From the NCBI RefSeq assembly GCF_000018545.1, contig NC_012587.1, positions 2,418,001 through 2,482,000 on the forward strand: a stretch of 64,000 bases of DNA, in the 5' to 3' direction. Positions within the stretch are counted from its first letter, which is position 1, and every line of letters begins with the position of its first letter. Origin of the DNA: Sinorhizobium fredii NGR234. Lineage in GTDB: Bacteria; Pseudomonadota; Alphaproteobacteria; Rhizobiales; Rhizobiaceae. The notes beneath the pieces are model-generated. The model did not search any database, was not told where the DNA came from, and saw only the letters and a program-made list of their open reading frames with translations. Positions 1-8,028 of this stretch are shown here, one piece after another. The position numbers and the translations under genes are program-made.

Positions 1-187
1 TTGTCACTCATCGGAAAACTCACCCGTTGATGACATGCGGTGGGGTCGGACGCAGTATTGCGCGCACGGCACCGGCATTCAAGCCGAAGCCGGCCGATCC
101 CATCCGAAGCCTCGCGAAGAGCTTGACCGCTCCTCTCCTTTATCCCATAGCCACGGCCAAGAAATTCGAGAACGACAGGTTTTAGCC
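1..187. other. Upstream region of ychF, no supported gene
   Basis: On the plus strand a short open frame runs into this window and stops with TGA at 28-30. It could be the last nine codons of an upstream gene, but it is too short to identify. The rest of the stretch reads as an in-frame extension of ychF with no family resemblance, so I treat it as leader DNA. No clear terminator is visible. Confidence 0.4.
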
Positions 188-1291
188 ATGGGCTTCAAAT
201 GCGGTATCGTCGGGCTGCCGAATGTCGGCAAGTCCACACTCTTCAACGCGCTGACCAAGACGGCGGCGGCGCAGGCGGCGAACTATCCATTCTGCACGAT
301 CGAGCCGAACACCGGCGAGGTCGCGGTGCCGGACGCGCGGATGCGCAAGCTTGCCGACATCGCCAAGTCGAAGGAAATCATTCCGACCCGCATCTCCTTC
401 GTCGACATCGCCGGCCTGGTGCGCGGCGCGTCCAAGGGCGAAGGTCTCGGCAACCAGTTCCTCGCCAACATTCGCGAAGTCGATGCGGTGGTGCATGTGC
501 TGCGCTGTTTCGAGGACGACGACATCACCCATGTCGAAGGCCGCATCCATCCGGTCGAGGACGCCGAGACGATCGAGACCGAGCTGATGCTCGCCGACCT
601 CGAGAGCCTCGAGCGGCGCACGGAGCAGACCCGCAAGCGGGCGGTGGGCAAGGACAAGGAGTCGATGGCGCAGCTTCCGATCATGGATGCCTCGCTGAAA
701 CTTCTTCAGGAAGGCAAGCCGGTCCGCACCCTGCTGCCGAAGATCGATGCGGAGGAGCTGCGCGTCCTGCAGGGTCTCAACCTTCTGACCGCCCATCCGG
801 TTCTCTATGTCTGCAACGTCGCCGAAGCCGATGCGGCAGAGGGCAACGAACACACCCGCGCCGTCGCCGAAATGGCCAAGGCCCAGGGGGCCGAAAGTGT
901 CGTCATCTCGGCAGCGATCGAATCCGAGGTCGCCCAATTGCCCGACGATGAGGCCAAGGAATTCCTTGCAGCCTTGGGCCTGGAAGAAGCCGGCCTCGAC
1001 CGGCTGATCCGCGCCGGCTACAAGCTGCTCGACCTCATCACCTATTTCACGGTCGGGCCGAAGGAGACCCGCGCCTGGACGATCCCGCGCGGCACCAAGG
1101 CGCCGCAGGCGGCCGGCGTCATCCACTCGGACTTCGAGCGCGGCTTCATCCGCGCCAACACCATCGCGTATGACGACTTCACTGCGCTGGGCGGGGAAAC
1201 GGGTGCCAAGGAAGCCGGCAAGGCGCGCGACGAAGGCAAGGAGTACGTCGTCCAGGACGGCGACGTGATCCACTTCCGCTTCAACACGTAA
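188..1291 (+). CDS. ychF: Redox-regulated ATPase/GTPase YchF (OBG family)
   Basis: A 367-residue P-loop protein of the TRAFAC OBG family; relatives bind ribosomes and hydrolyse ATP better than GTP. The N-terminus holds the G1 loop GLPNVGKS and the switch/G3 segment [21 protein letters not shown] coiled-coil insert follows (about residues 125-200), and the C-terminal TGS domain includes [14 protein letters not shown] and ends [14 protein letters not shown] 188 is chosen because homologues start with [12 protein letters not shown]; the open frame upstream adds sequence unlike the family. Length matches the usual 363-367 aa. The next gene on the same strand follows after 26 bp. Family assignment is secure; the exact cellular role of YchF is not settled. 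Confidence 0.97.
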   Translation: MGFKCGIVGLPNVGKSTLFNALTKTAAAQAANYPFCTIEPNTGEVAVPDARMRKLADIAKSKEIIPTRISFVDIAGLVRGASKGEGLGNQFLANIREVDAVVHVLRCFEDDDITHVEGRIHPVEDAETIETELMLADLESLERRTEQTRKRAVGKDKESMAQLPIMDASLKLLQEGKPVRTLLPKIDAEELRVLQGLNLLTAHPVLYVCNVAEADAAEGNEHTRAVAEMAKAQGAESVVISAAIESEVAQLPDDEAKEFLAALGLEEAGLDRLIRAGYKLLDLITYFTVGPKETRAWTIPRGTKAPQAAGVIHSDFERGFIRANTIAYDDFTALGGETGAKEAGKARDEGKEYVVQDGDVIHFRFNT

Positions 1292-1317
1292 TCGTTCCGG
1301 CTGCCATGGAGGGCGGC

Positions 1318-1770
1318 ATGCTCTATTTCGAGGATTTCACGCCGGGGCGACGCTTCGTCTATCGGCCGTTCGAAATGCAGGCTGCAGACATGATCGCCTT
1401 TGCCGGCGAGTTCGACCCGCAGCCGGTGCATCTCGACGAGGAAGCCGGCAGGCGCAGCATCCTAGGCGGCCTCTCGGCCTCCGGATGGCACACCAGCGCC
1501 ATCGGCATGCGGATGATGATCGACGCCTTCCTCGGCAATTCGTCGTCGCAGGGTTCGCCCGGCATCGACTTCATGGACTGGAAGAAACCGGTGCTGGCTG
1601 GAGACGTGATCTCCGGCTTCAGCCTGGTTCTGGAGGCGCGACCGTCCAGATCGAAGCCCCAGATCGGTCTCGTCAAGTTCCGCAACGAAATCAGCAATCA
1701 GAGCGGCGAACCGGTTGCGGTCTCCGAATGTTCGGTCATGTTTCGACGCCGCGAGGGTGGGCGACCATGA
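1318..1770 (+). CDS. MaoC-family hotdog dehydratase (first of a tandem pair)
   Basis: A 150-aa single-hotdog protein of the MaoC-like (R)-specific enoyl-CoA hydratase family. The key segment is AGEFDPQPVHLDEEAGRR near residue 30, where the D and H of the DPxxxH motif are the expected catalytic pair, followed by GGLSASGWHTSA. The start at 1318 (MLYFEDFTPG) is preferred over 1306 because GGAGG at 1308-1312 is spaced correctly for it. The stop overlaps the start of the next gene, a second MaoC-like protein, so the two are translationally coupled and may act as a heterodimer. The acyl-CoA substrate cannot be told from sequence. Confidence 0.88.
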   Translation: MLYFEDFTPGRRFVYRPFEMQAADMIAFAGEFDPQPVHLDEEAGRRSILGGLSASGWHTSAIGMRMMIDAFLGNSSSQGSPGIDFMDWKKPVLAGDVISGFSLVLEARPSRSKPQIGLVKFRNEISNQSGEPVAVSECSVMFRRREGGRP

Positions 1771-2237
1771 TGACTCTCGAAGAGCTTTATGCGGCCGGCC
1801 GCAAGACCGTGATCGGCAGCCTGACATTTACGGCGGACGATATCATCCGCTTTGCCCGCGATTTCGATCCGCAGCCCTTCCATCTCGACGAGGAGGAAGC
1901 AAGACGCTCGCTCTTCGGCGGTCTTTGCGCCTCCGGCTGGCACACCAGCGCCGGCTGGATGAAGTGCTTCGTCCGCTTCTGGACAGACGAGGTCCGGCGC
2001 CTCGCGGCAGAGGGGCTGCATGCGCCGAGGCTCGGGCCGGCTACCGGCTTCCGGGAGCTCAAATGGCTGAAGCCGGTCTATGCCGGCGATACCGTGGCCT
2101 ATGCCGTCACGCTGCTTAGCTCTCGCACCCTCGCCTCCCGCCCCGGCTGGCGGATCAACGCGATTCTCTGCGAGGGGGAGAACCAGCACGGCGAGCCGGT
2201 GATCCGCTTCGAAAGCAAGGTCATCGAATTCACTTGA
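1767..2237 (+). CDS. MaoC-family hotdog dehydratase (second of a tandem pair)
   Basis: A 156-aa paralogue of the preceding gene. It keeps FARDFDPQPFHLDEEEARRS and then GGLCASGWHTSAGWMK, the same hydratase signature at the same spacing. The ATG overlaps the upstream stop (ATGA at 1767-1770); a second ATG at 1770 is an equally possible start. The two proteins align over their whole length, which suggests local duplication. A GC-rich hairpin lies just after the stop and faces the convergent apt gene. Substrate unknown; a role in acyl-CoA or polyester side metabolism is inference. Confidence 0.87.
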   Translation: MMTLEELYAAGRKTVIGSLTFTADDIIRFARDFDPQPFHLDEEEARRSLFGGLCASGWHTSAGWMKCFVRFWTDEVRRLAAEGLHAPRLGPATGFRELKWLKPVYAGDTVAYAVTLLSSRTLASRPGWRINAILCEGENQHGEPVIRFESKVIEFT

Positions 2238-2264
2238 GAGAGCGAGCGGCGAGCGCTCGCTCTC
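2238..2264. terminator. Hairpin between convergent maoC-like and apt genes
   Basis: A perfect 10-bp stem (2238-2247 with 2255-2264) encloses a 7-nt loop. It begins one base after the upstream stop codon and ends 8 bp before the apt stop. It lacks a strong T run on either side, so it may be a bidirectional but weak intrinsic terminator or a 3'-end stabiliser. Confidence 0.55.
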
Positions 2265-2271
2265 GTCTTCC

Positions 2272-2814
2272 CTAATGCCCTTCGAACTCGATCAGCGTGC
2301 GAACCTTGACGCCGAGCGCTTCGAGCTTCTTGCGCCCGCCGAGTTCCGGCAGGTCGATGATGAAGCAGGCGGCGACGATGTCGGCGCCCATCTGCTGCAG
2401 GAGCTTGGTGGCGCCCTCGGCGGTTCCGCCGGTGGCGATCAGATCGTCCACCAGGATGACCTTTTCGCCGGGCTGGATCGCATCCTTGTGCATCTCCATC
2501 TCGTCAACACCGTATTCGAGGCTATAGGCGATCCTCACTGTTTCGTGCGGCAGCTTGCCCTTTTTGCGGATCGGCACGAAGCCGGCCGACAGCTGATGCG
2601 CGATCGCGCCGCCCAGGATGAAGCCGCGCGCTTCGATGCCGGCGATCTTGTCGACCTTGGTTCCGGCATAGGGATGGACGAGTTCATCGATCGCCCGGCG
2701 GAACGTCTTCGGATTGCCGAGCAGCGTCGTGATATCGCGAAACACGATGCCGGGCTTCGGATAATCCGGAATGCTACGGATGGCGGCAGTCAGTTCCGAT
2801 TGGACAGCGATCAT
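2272..2814 (-). CDS. apt: Adenine phosphoribosyltransferase
   Basis: A 180-aa cytosolic type I phosphoribosyltransferase that converts adenine plus PRPP to AMP and pyrophosphate (purine salvage). The PRPP-binding motif [14 protein letters not shown] lies near residues 122-135. [17 protein letters not shown] and [11 protein letters not shown] match the APRT fold. The start at 2814 (MIAVQSEL) gives the family length; in-frame codons upstream add unrelated residues. It converges with the MaoC-like pair. The only nearby gene linked to purines is adenine deaminase, 45 kb away. Confidence 0.97.
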   Translation of the reverse strand: MIAVQSELTAAIRSIPDYPKPGIVFRDITTLLGNPKTFRRAIDELVHPYAGTKVDKIAGIEARGFILGGAIAHQLSAGFVPIRKKGKLPHETVRIAYSLEYGVDEMEMHKDAIQPGEKVILVDDLIATGGTAEGATKLLQQMGADIVAACFIIDLPELGGRKKLEALGVKVRTLIEFEGH

Positions 2815-3112
2815 GATGTGGAAACGGCCTTTGGAAGTCTTGAGGATGGCAAAGCCATAGCACCATCGAGCCGCTAGTTCCCAGGGATTTCTTTGCGCAA
2901 CGGCCGGCCGGAACAATTTGTCCGGACCTCGGGTTGATGTTACGCTTACCCTCGGCAGGTCCCGGCCGCGGCTCTGTTCGCTTGCAATACGACAGAGCGG
3001 GATGAGAAAGTGGCGGCGGTCTTTCGCCGGTATCCCGCACCGACTTCTTGGATGAAATCATGCAGCTTTGGCTTGATGCGAAAGCATGCTGGTCCAGAGA
3101 AAGGAGAACACC

Positions 3113-3298
3113 ATGCGCCTATTCGAATGCGGTTCTCTCGTTCCGGGTTGCCCCTGGCATACCCGTGCCGACAACGATGCGGAAATCGTCCGCCGGGTCG
3201 TCGAACACATGCGCGACACCCATGGGGAGACGGTCATCCGCGAAAACATGGTCGACAACATCAAGGCGCGCATCGTCGACGAGACCCAGGCCGCCTGA
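3113..3298 (+). CDS. DUF1059 family small protein
   Basis: A 61-residue protein starting MRLFECGSLVPGCPWHTRAD, with two cysteines and a histidine (C6, C13, H16) followed by a helical stretch containing DNDAEIVRRVVEHMRDTHGET. The cysteine/histidine layout and length fit the DUF1059 family, whose function is not established; a small metal-binding fold is plausible. ATG 3113 follows AAGGAG at the right distance. It ends 15 bp before the convergent cca gene. Confidence 0.82.
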   Translation: MRLFECGSLVPGCPWHTRADNDAEIVRRVVEHMRDTHGETVIRENMVDNIKARIVDETQAA

Positions 3299-3313
3299 CT
3301 GCGGCGCCGTCGT

Positions 3314-4573
3314 TCAGTCCGGACGCAGCCGGGATTCGAGCCGGGCGACCAGCGTCGCCCGGTCGATACTGAAGTTGCGGTCGATCCAGAAATTCTCGAG
3401 TTCCGTCAGCAGTTCCCCGACCTTGGGTCCGGCGGGTACGCCCGCCTTCAGGACATCGGCGCCGCTTAAGGGGAAGACGGGACGCTGCCACCTTTCCGCC
3501 CGCGACAACAGCCGCTGAAAGGCGGCGGTTTCGGCAAGGTACGCCGGATCGGTTTCCGATTTGCGCCGCGCTGACGCGAGCGAAAGCTTGAGGCGCGCAA
3601 CAATGCCCTCGGCACCCTTCCGGTAGAGTTCGCGATCGAGTGCTGCGTCGGCGAGCGTGGCGGCAATGGCCGGAGCCTCGGCAAAGCGAACAAGAAAGGC
3701 CGCTTCCGCTTTCGACAGGCGCAGCCGCGCCGCCATCCTCTCGAGCCGCTCGGCATCGGGCGGGACGATGGCCGCCAGCCGCAAAAGCGGCTCCGGCACC
3801 CAGAAGAAAATTTTCTCGGCCGCGATCAGGCCCGGAATGGCGTCGATCCCCCATTTCTCGGTTTCCGGCAGCACTTCGCCGAGCACGCCTGCCTGGCGCA
3901 TCCAAAGCAGGGCGCGGCCCGGATCTTCGGCCGCAAGCAGCTTCTTCATCTCGCCCCAGACGCGCTCGGCCGAGAGCGTAGCGAGCTTCGCGCGCGCCTG
4001 CGCGCAGGCCCTCAGCCCCTCCGCATCCGGGCGGCCCGAACCGTAATGCGCGAAAAAGCGGAAGTAGCGCAGGATGCGCAGATAGTCCTCCGCGACCCGT
4101 TCGGCCGCGCTGCCGATGAAGCGCAACGTCCGGCTCTCGATATCGGGCAGCCCGCCGACATAGTCGAAAATCTCGCCGTTGGCGTCGGCATAGAGGGCAT
4201 TGATCGTGAAATCGCGGCGTCCCGCATCCGCCTTCCAGTCGGTGCCGAAGGCCACTTCGGCGCGGCGGCCATCGGTCGCCACGTCGCGGCGCAACGTCGT
4301 CACCTCATAGGGAATTCCGCCGATCACCAGCGTGACGGTGCCGTGGTCGATGCCCGTCGGCACCACCTTGATGCCGGCACTCTTCGCCCGTTCCACCACA
4401 TCCTCCGGGCGCCAGGTCGTCGCCAGATCGACGTCACCGGCCGGCAGGCCGAGGAGGCTGTTGCGGACGGCGCCGCCGACGACCCGCACTTCGCCGCCGT
4501 CGGCGTTCAACAGCTCGAAGACGCGGCCGAGCGATGGGGCCTGGAACCAGGGTTCGGCGGCGATCGAAGTCAT
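3314..4573 (-). CDS. cca: CCA tRNA nucleotidyltransferase / poly(A) polymerase family
   Basis: A 419-aa class II nucleotidyltransferase that adds or repairs the 3' CCA end of tRNA. The N-terminal catalytic head has VRVVGGAVRNSLLG near residues 29-42, then DVDLATTWRPEDV with the metal-binding DxD, then RRDFTINALYAD. The segment around AAERVAEDYLRILRYFRF is the RNA-binding part of the family. The C-terminal half is the looser helical domain usual for alphaproteobacteria. Its ATG overlaps the stop of the upstream Nudix gene (4570-4573), so it is third in a DUF1285-Nudix-cca operon. CCA adding versus poly(A) activity cannot be fully separated by eye, but this is the only candidate here. Confidence 0.93.
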   Translation of the reverse strand: MTSIAAEPWFQAPSLGRVFELLNADGGEVRVVGGAVRNSLLGLPAGDVDLATTWRPEDVVERAKSAGIKVVPTGIDHGTVTLVIGGIPYEVTTLRRDVATDGRRAEVAFGTDWKADAGRRDFTINALYADANGEIFDYVGGLPDIESRTLRFIGSAAERVAEDYLRILRYFRFFAHYGSGRPDAEGLRACAQARAKLATLSAERVWGEMKKLLAAEDPGRALLWMRQAGVLGEVLPETEKWGIDAIPGLIAAEKIFFWVPEPLLRLAAIVPPDAERLERMAARLRLSKAEAAFLVRFAEAPAIAATLADAALDRELYRKGAEGIVARLKLSLASARRKSETDPAYLAETAAFQRLLSRAERWQRPVFPLSGADVLKAGVPAGPKVGELLTELENFWIDRNFSIDRATLVARLESRLRPD

Positions 4574-5202
4574 GCATAAAGCCTTTCGTAAAGCATGCGG
4601 ACAATGCCGGCCGTGATCCCCCAGATGTTCCGTTCGCCATAGGGCATCCGGTAGAAATGTCGTTCCGCGCCCTCCCAGTGGCGGCTCCCGCGCCCATGAT
4701 TGCGAGGATCCATCAGAAAGGAGAGCGGCACTTCGAAGACGCTTTCGACTTCTTCGGGATTGGGCACGAGCTCGAAACCGGGCTGGACGACGGCCAGCAC
4801 CGGCGTGATGCGGAAGCCGGACATCGCCATGTAGTGCGGCAGGCGGCCGATCGTCTCGACGAAACGCGGATCGAGGCCGATCTCCTCCTGCGCCTCGCGC
4901 AGCGCCGCCACTTCGATCGAATGATCCTCGGGATCGACGGCGCCGCCCGGAAAGGCCACCTGGCCCGAATGCTTGCGCAGATGCGAGGTGCGCTGGGTGA
5001 AAATGACACTCGCATCTTCACCGTCATCGACGACAGGAACGAGCACCGCCGCATCCTTCAGATGCAGGGACTCGACATAGGGCACGATGCCGGGGTTGAG
5101 GAGGAAGTCGCCGTGATCGCGCCAGGCGGTCTCGATCGGACCGCCTGTCTGCTTGAGCGCGCGGCGACGGAACTCGTCGGCGGAAAACAGCGGATGGTTC
5201 AT
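4570..5202 (-). CDS. Nudix hydrolase, CoA pyrophosphatase type
   Basis: A 210-aa Nudix protein. The box is at about residues 86-110 and has the longer spacing typical of CoA pyrophosphatases (NudL/PCD1 type): PGGAVDPEDHSIEVAALREA then QEEIGL. The preceding HSGQVAFPGG is also characteristic of that subgroup. The expected reaction is cleavage of CoA or its derivatives to phosphopantetheine and 3',5'-ADP. The gene overlaps by 4 bp at both ends, with DUF1285 upstream and cca downstream, so it is tightly operonic. Substrate is inferred from the subgroup motif. Confidence 0.88.
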   Translation of the reverse strand: MNHPLFSADEFRRRALKQTGGPIETAWRDHGDFLLNPGIVPYVESLHLKDAAVLVPVVDDGEDASVIFTQRTSHLRKHSGQVAFPGGAVDPEDHSIEVAALREAQEEIGLDPRFVETIGRLPHYMAMSGFRITPVLAVVQPGFELVPNPEEVESVFEVPLSFLMDPRNHGRGSRHWEGAERHFYRMPYGERNIWGITAGIVRMLYERLYA

Positions 5203-5822
5203 CGCGACAGCGCTTCCAGCTCGGCCGCCGGCATGATCGGGAAGACGGCTGCCGCGGACCGGACGCAGAACATCTCGACGCCGTCGATCAGGGCGGTTTC
5301 GCCGAGTTCGACGATGTCGTACATGACCGGCCGCGAAACGAGCGCCTCGAGGCGTCCGCGCACGTGCAGATAGGGCTTCAGTTCGCGGTTATTTCCATGG
5401 ATGACGAAGCGCAGCGGATGCCCAGGCCCTGCCTCCACCACGTCGCCGACATTGGTGCGGAAGGTGAGCACGGTTTCGCCATCCCTCACCGTCACGCTCA
5501 TTTCGACGGCGATGAATGGCGCATCGGCGACGCGGATACCGACCTTTTCCACCGGCGTAACGAGGTAGGTCTTGTCGTCCTCATCCTTGCGCAGGACCGT
5601 GGAAAACAACCTCACCAGCGGCTGCCGGCCGATCGGCGTGCCCATGTAGAACCACGTTCCATCGCCGCGGACTTCCATGTCGATGTCGCCGCAGAAGGGC
5701 GGATTCCAGCGATCGACCGGCGGAAGGCCTTTCGCTTCGCCCCCGGTCTGGCCGGCAGCGCGGGCGATCAGGGCGGCAAGTCCCGCCGCGTCGCCCGTGT
5801 GCTGAATCTTGGTTTCTGCCAT
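5199..5822 (-). CDS. DUF1285 domain protein
   Basis: A 207-aa soluble protein first in the cca operon. It contains LPPVDRWNPPFCGDIDMEVR and FYMGTPIGRQPLVRLFSTVL, signature stretches of the DUF1285 family, whose members have a solved fold but no firm function. I place the start at 5822 (MAETKIQH); an open frame upstream adds a basic stretch without family resemblance. The 4-bp overlap with the Nudix gene implies coupled translation. The moxR operon runs divergently from the 268-bp gap upstream, which should hold both promoters. Confidence 0.85.
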   Translation of the reverse strand: MAETKIQHTGDAAGLAALIARAAGQTGGEAKGLPPVDRWNPPFCGDIDMEVRGDGTWFYMGTPIGRQPLVRLFSTVLRKDEDDKTYLVTPVEKVGIRVADAPFIAVEMSVTVRDGETVLTFRTNVGDVVEAGPGHPLRFVIHGNNRELKPYLHVRGRLEALVSRPVMYDIVELGETALIDGVEMFCVRSAAAVFPIMPAAELEALSR

Positions 5823-6090
5823 CGTTCTGTCCCGTTTGGCCCCAATCTTGCCTCGGAAGCGTAGCGCCTCCGCGAGGCGTGCAGCATGTTCGTCATCGGT
5901 TACGAGCACCTTGACCGCACTTCGCGCTTGGCGGAGAAGCAATTAGTATGCTTCAGGGCTTCATGAAGCTCACGAGATAGTGCGTTGGCGGCGGCTTGTC
6001 AGCCGTCTGCCAGGGTCTAAATTGAAAAAAGGGAACCGGACGCCGGGTGGTGCCGAATCGGTTTCGACACGCACGAGCGGGAGACAGGCG

Positions 6091-7104
6091 ATGAGTGTTA
6101 TGAAAACCGCGGCCGAATCGGCCGACGAGAAGGCGATCGTCGCTGCCGCGGAGGCGGCTCTCGGGGAAATTGCGCTCATTCGCGCGGAGGTCGGCAAGGT
6201 CATCTTCGGCCAGGAGAGCGTCGTCGAGCAGACCCTGCTGGCCGTTCTATCCGGCGGCCATGCTCTGCTCGTCGGCGTGCCGGGCCTTGCCAAGACCAAG
6301 CTCGTCGCCACGCTCGGAACCGTTCTGGGGCTCGCCAACAGCCGCATTCAGTTCACGCCGGACCTGATGCCTTCGGATATTCTCGGTTCCGAAGTGATGG
6401 ACCAGGATCAAGCCGGCCATCGATCCTTCCGCTTCGTTCCCGGACCGATCTTCACCCAGCTTCTGATGGCCGACGAGATCAACCGCGCCTCGCCGCGAAC
6501 CCAATCGGCGCTGCTGCAGGCCATGCAGGAATACCACATCACCATTGCCGGCGCCCGCAAGGACCTGCCACAGCCCTTCCACGTGCTGGCGACCCAGAAC
6601 CCGCTCGAACAGGAGGGCACCTATCCGCTGCCCGAGGCGCAGCTCGACCGCTTCCTGATGCAGGTCGATGTCGGCTATCCGGAGCTCGCCGCCGAGCGGC
6701 AGATCCTGCTGGAGACGACCGGCGTAACGGAGGCTGAAGCCCGCCCCGTCATCAATGCGGAACGCCTGCAGCAACTCCAAAACCTCATTCGGCAGATGCC
6801 GGTCGGCGGGAAGGTCGTCGACGCCATCCTGTCGCTCGTCCGCTCCGCCCGGCCGGGCAACGGTAACGCCGCCACCGACAAGAACGTCGCCTGGGGACCA
6901 GGCCCGCGCGCCGGCCAGGCCCTGATGCTCTGCGCCCGCGCTCGCGCTCTCTATGACGGCCGGCTGGCACCTTCGATCGACGATATCCTCGCGCTTGCCG
7001 AACCCGTGTTGCAGCATCGCATGGCGCTGACCTTTGCCGCCCGCGCCGAGGGCATGACGGTGCGGGATGTCATCGCTGACCTGGTGAAGCGAGCCAAGGG
7101 ATAG
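6091..7104 (+). CDS. MoxR-family AAA+ ATPase
   Basis: A 337-aa AAA+ chaperone of the MoxR family. Walker A is GVPGLAKT (residues 62-69), Walker B is LLMADEI (124-130) followed by NRASPRTQSALLQAMQE, and sensor 1 sits in ATQNPLEQEGTYPLPEAQLDRF. The start at 6091 (MSVMKTAAES) follows GGGAGA; 6100 is an alternative. MoxR ATPases usually act with DUF58 and von Willebrand-type partners to assemble or mature protein complexes. The next three genes fit that pattern: DUF58 3 bp downstream, then a BatA/DUF4159 protein and another membrane protein. Confidence 0.94.
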   Translation: MSVMKTAAESADEKAIVAAAEAALGEIALIRAEVGKVIFGQESVVEQTLLAVLSGGHALLVGVPGLAKTKLVATLGTVLGLANSRIQFTPDLMPSDILGSEVMDQDQAGHRSFRFVPGPIFTQLLMADEINRASPRTQSALLQAMQEYHITIAGARKDLPQPFHVLATQNPLEQEGTYPLPEAQLDRFLMQVDVGYPELAAERQILLETTGVTEAEARPVINAERLQQLQNLIRQMPVGGKVVDAILSLVRSARPGNGNAATDKNVAWGPGPRAGQALMLCARARALYDGRLAPSIDDILALAEPVLQHRMALTFAARAEGMTVRDVIADLVKRAKG

Positions 7105-7107
7105 CGC

Positions 7108-8028
7108 ATGGCCTCGATCGGGCAAACAGTCGCGCGTACACCGTCCGGAGAAGTCCTGTCGCGCGCCCAACAGCGCGCGATGCTCGTTCCCGACTGCCTT
7201 GTCGAGGCCCGCCGCATCGCCAATACGGTGATTGCCGGCTGGCATGGCCGGCGCAAGCGCGGCATCGGCGAAAATTTCTGGCAGTTCCGCCCGTATAGCC
7301 AGGGAGAAAGCCTGTCGCGCATCGACTGGCGTCGCTCTGCCCGCGACGATCACACCTATGTCCGCGACCGCGAATGGGAAGCGGCACACACGATCTGGCT
7401 CTGGGCCGATCTTTCTCCGTCGATGATGTATAAATCGACACTCGGCGCCGTTTCGAAGGAAAGCCGTGCGCTGGTGCTGATGCTGGCGCTCGCCGAAATC
7501 CTTGCCCGCTCCGGCGAACGGATCGGCTGCCCCGGGGTCATGGAGCCGGTATCGGCGCGCAATGCCGCCGAGCGCCTGGCGGCGGCGATCATGCTGAGCC
7601 CGCTTGGCGGCGGCCTGCCCGAGACCGGCATGATCCGCGGCGCCAGCGATCTGGTGCTGATCGGCGACTTTCTCGATCCGGCAGACAAGGTGATGGAGCG
7701 GCTTGGCCCGCTCGCCCGCAGGGGACTTCGCGGCCATGTCGTCGAAATCGCCGACCCGGCCGAAGAGGTGTTCCCCTATGCGGGCCGCACCGAATTCACC
7801 GATCCGGAAACCGGCGAGAAGCTGACGGCGGGCCGCGCCGAGATCCTGCGCGAGGATTACCAGCGCGCCTATCGCGCCCGCCGCGACAGCCTCGGCTCCG
7901 GCCTGCGCCACCTCGGCTGGACCTTCATTCCGCATCGGACCGATCGACCGGCATCGGAGGCGCTCGTCGCCGTGCACATGTATCTCTCCGGAATGCCCAC
8001 TCGCGCGACGCACGGGGGGCAGCTATGA
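7108..8028 (+). CDS. DUF58 domain protein of the MoxR operon
   Basis: A 306-aa protein with the DUF58 core FWQFRPYSQGESLSRIDWRR followed by SARDDHTYVRDREWE. The region after it (WLWADLSPSMMYKS) resembles a degenerate von Willebrand A metal site, DxSxS. Unlike many DUF58 proteins I see no N-terminal transmembrane pair, so it is probably cytosolic. It starts 3 bp after moxR and overlaps the next gene by 4 bp. The likely role is substrate or partner recognition for the MoxR ATPase; this rests on operon context, not on direct evidence. Confidence 0.9.
   Translation: MASIGQTVARTPSGEVLSRAQQRAMLVPDCLVEARRIANTVIAGWHGRRKRGIGENFWQFRPYSQGESLSRIDWRRSARDDHTYVRDREWEAAHTIWLWADLSPSMMYKSTLGAVSKESRALVLMLALAEILARSGERIGCPGVMEPVSARNAAERLAAAIMLSPLGGGLPETGMIRGASDLVLIGDFLDPADKVMERLGPLARRGLRGHVVEIADPAEEVFPYAGRTEFTDPETGEKLTAGRAEILREDYQRAYRARRDSLGSGLRHLGWTFIPHRTDRPASEALVAVHMYLSGMPTRATHGGQL

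Noticed and set aside
182..1273. Long minus-strand open frame across ychF
   Set aside because: It is antisense to a clearly recognised gene, has no family resemblance and reflects high GC content in the third codon position of the true gene.
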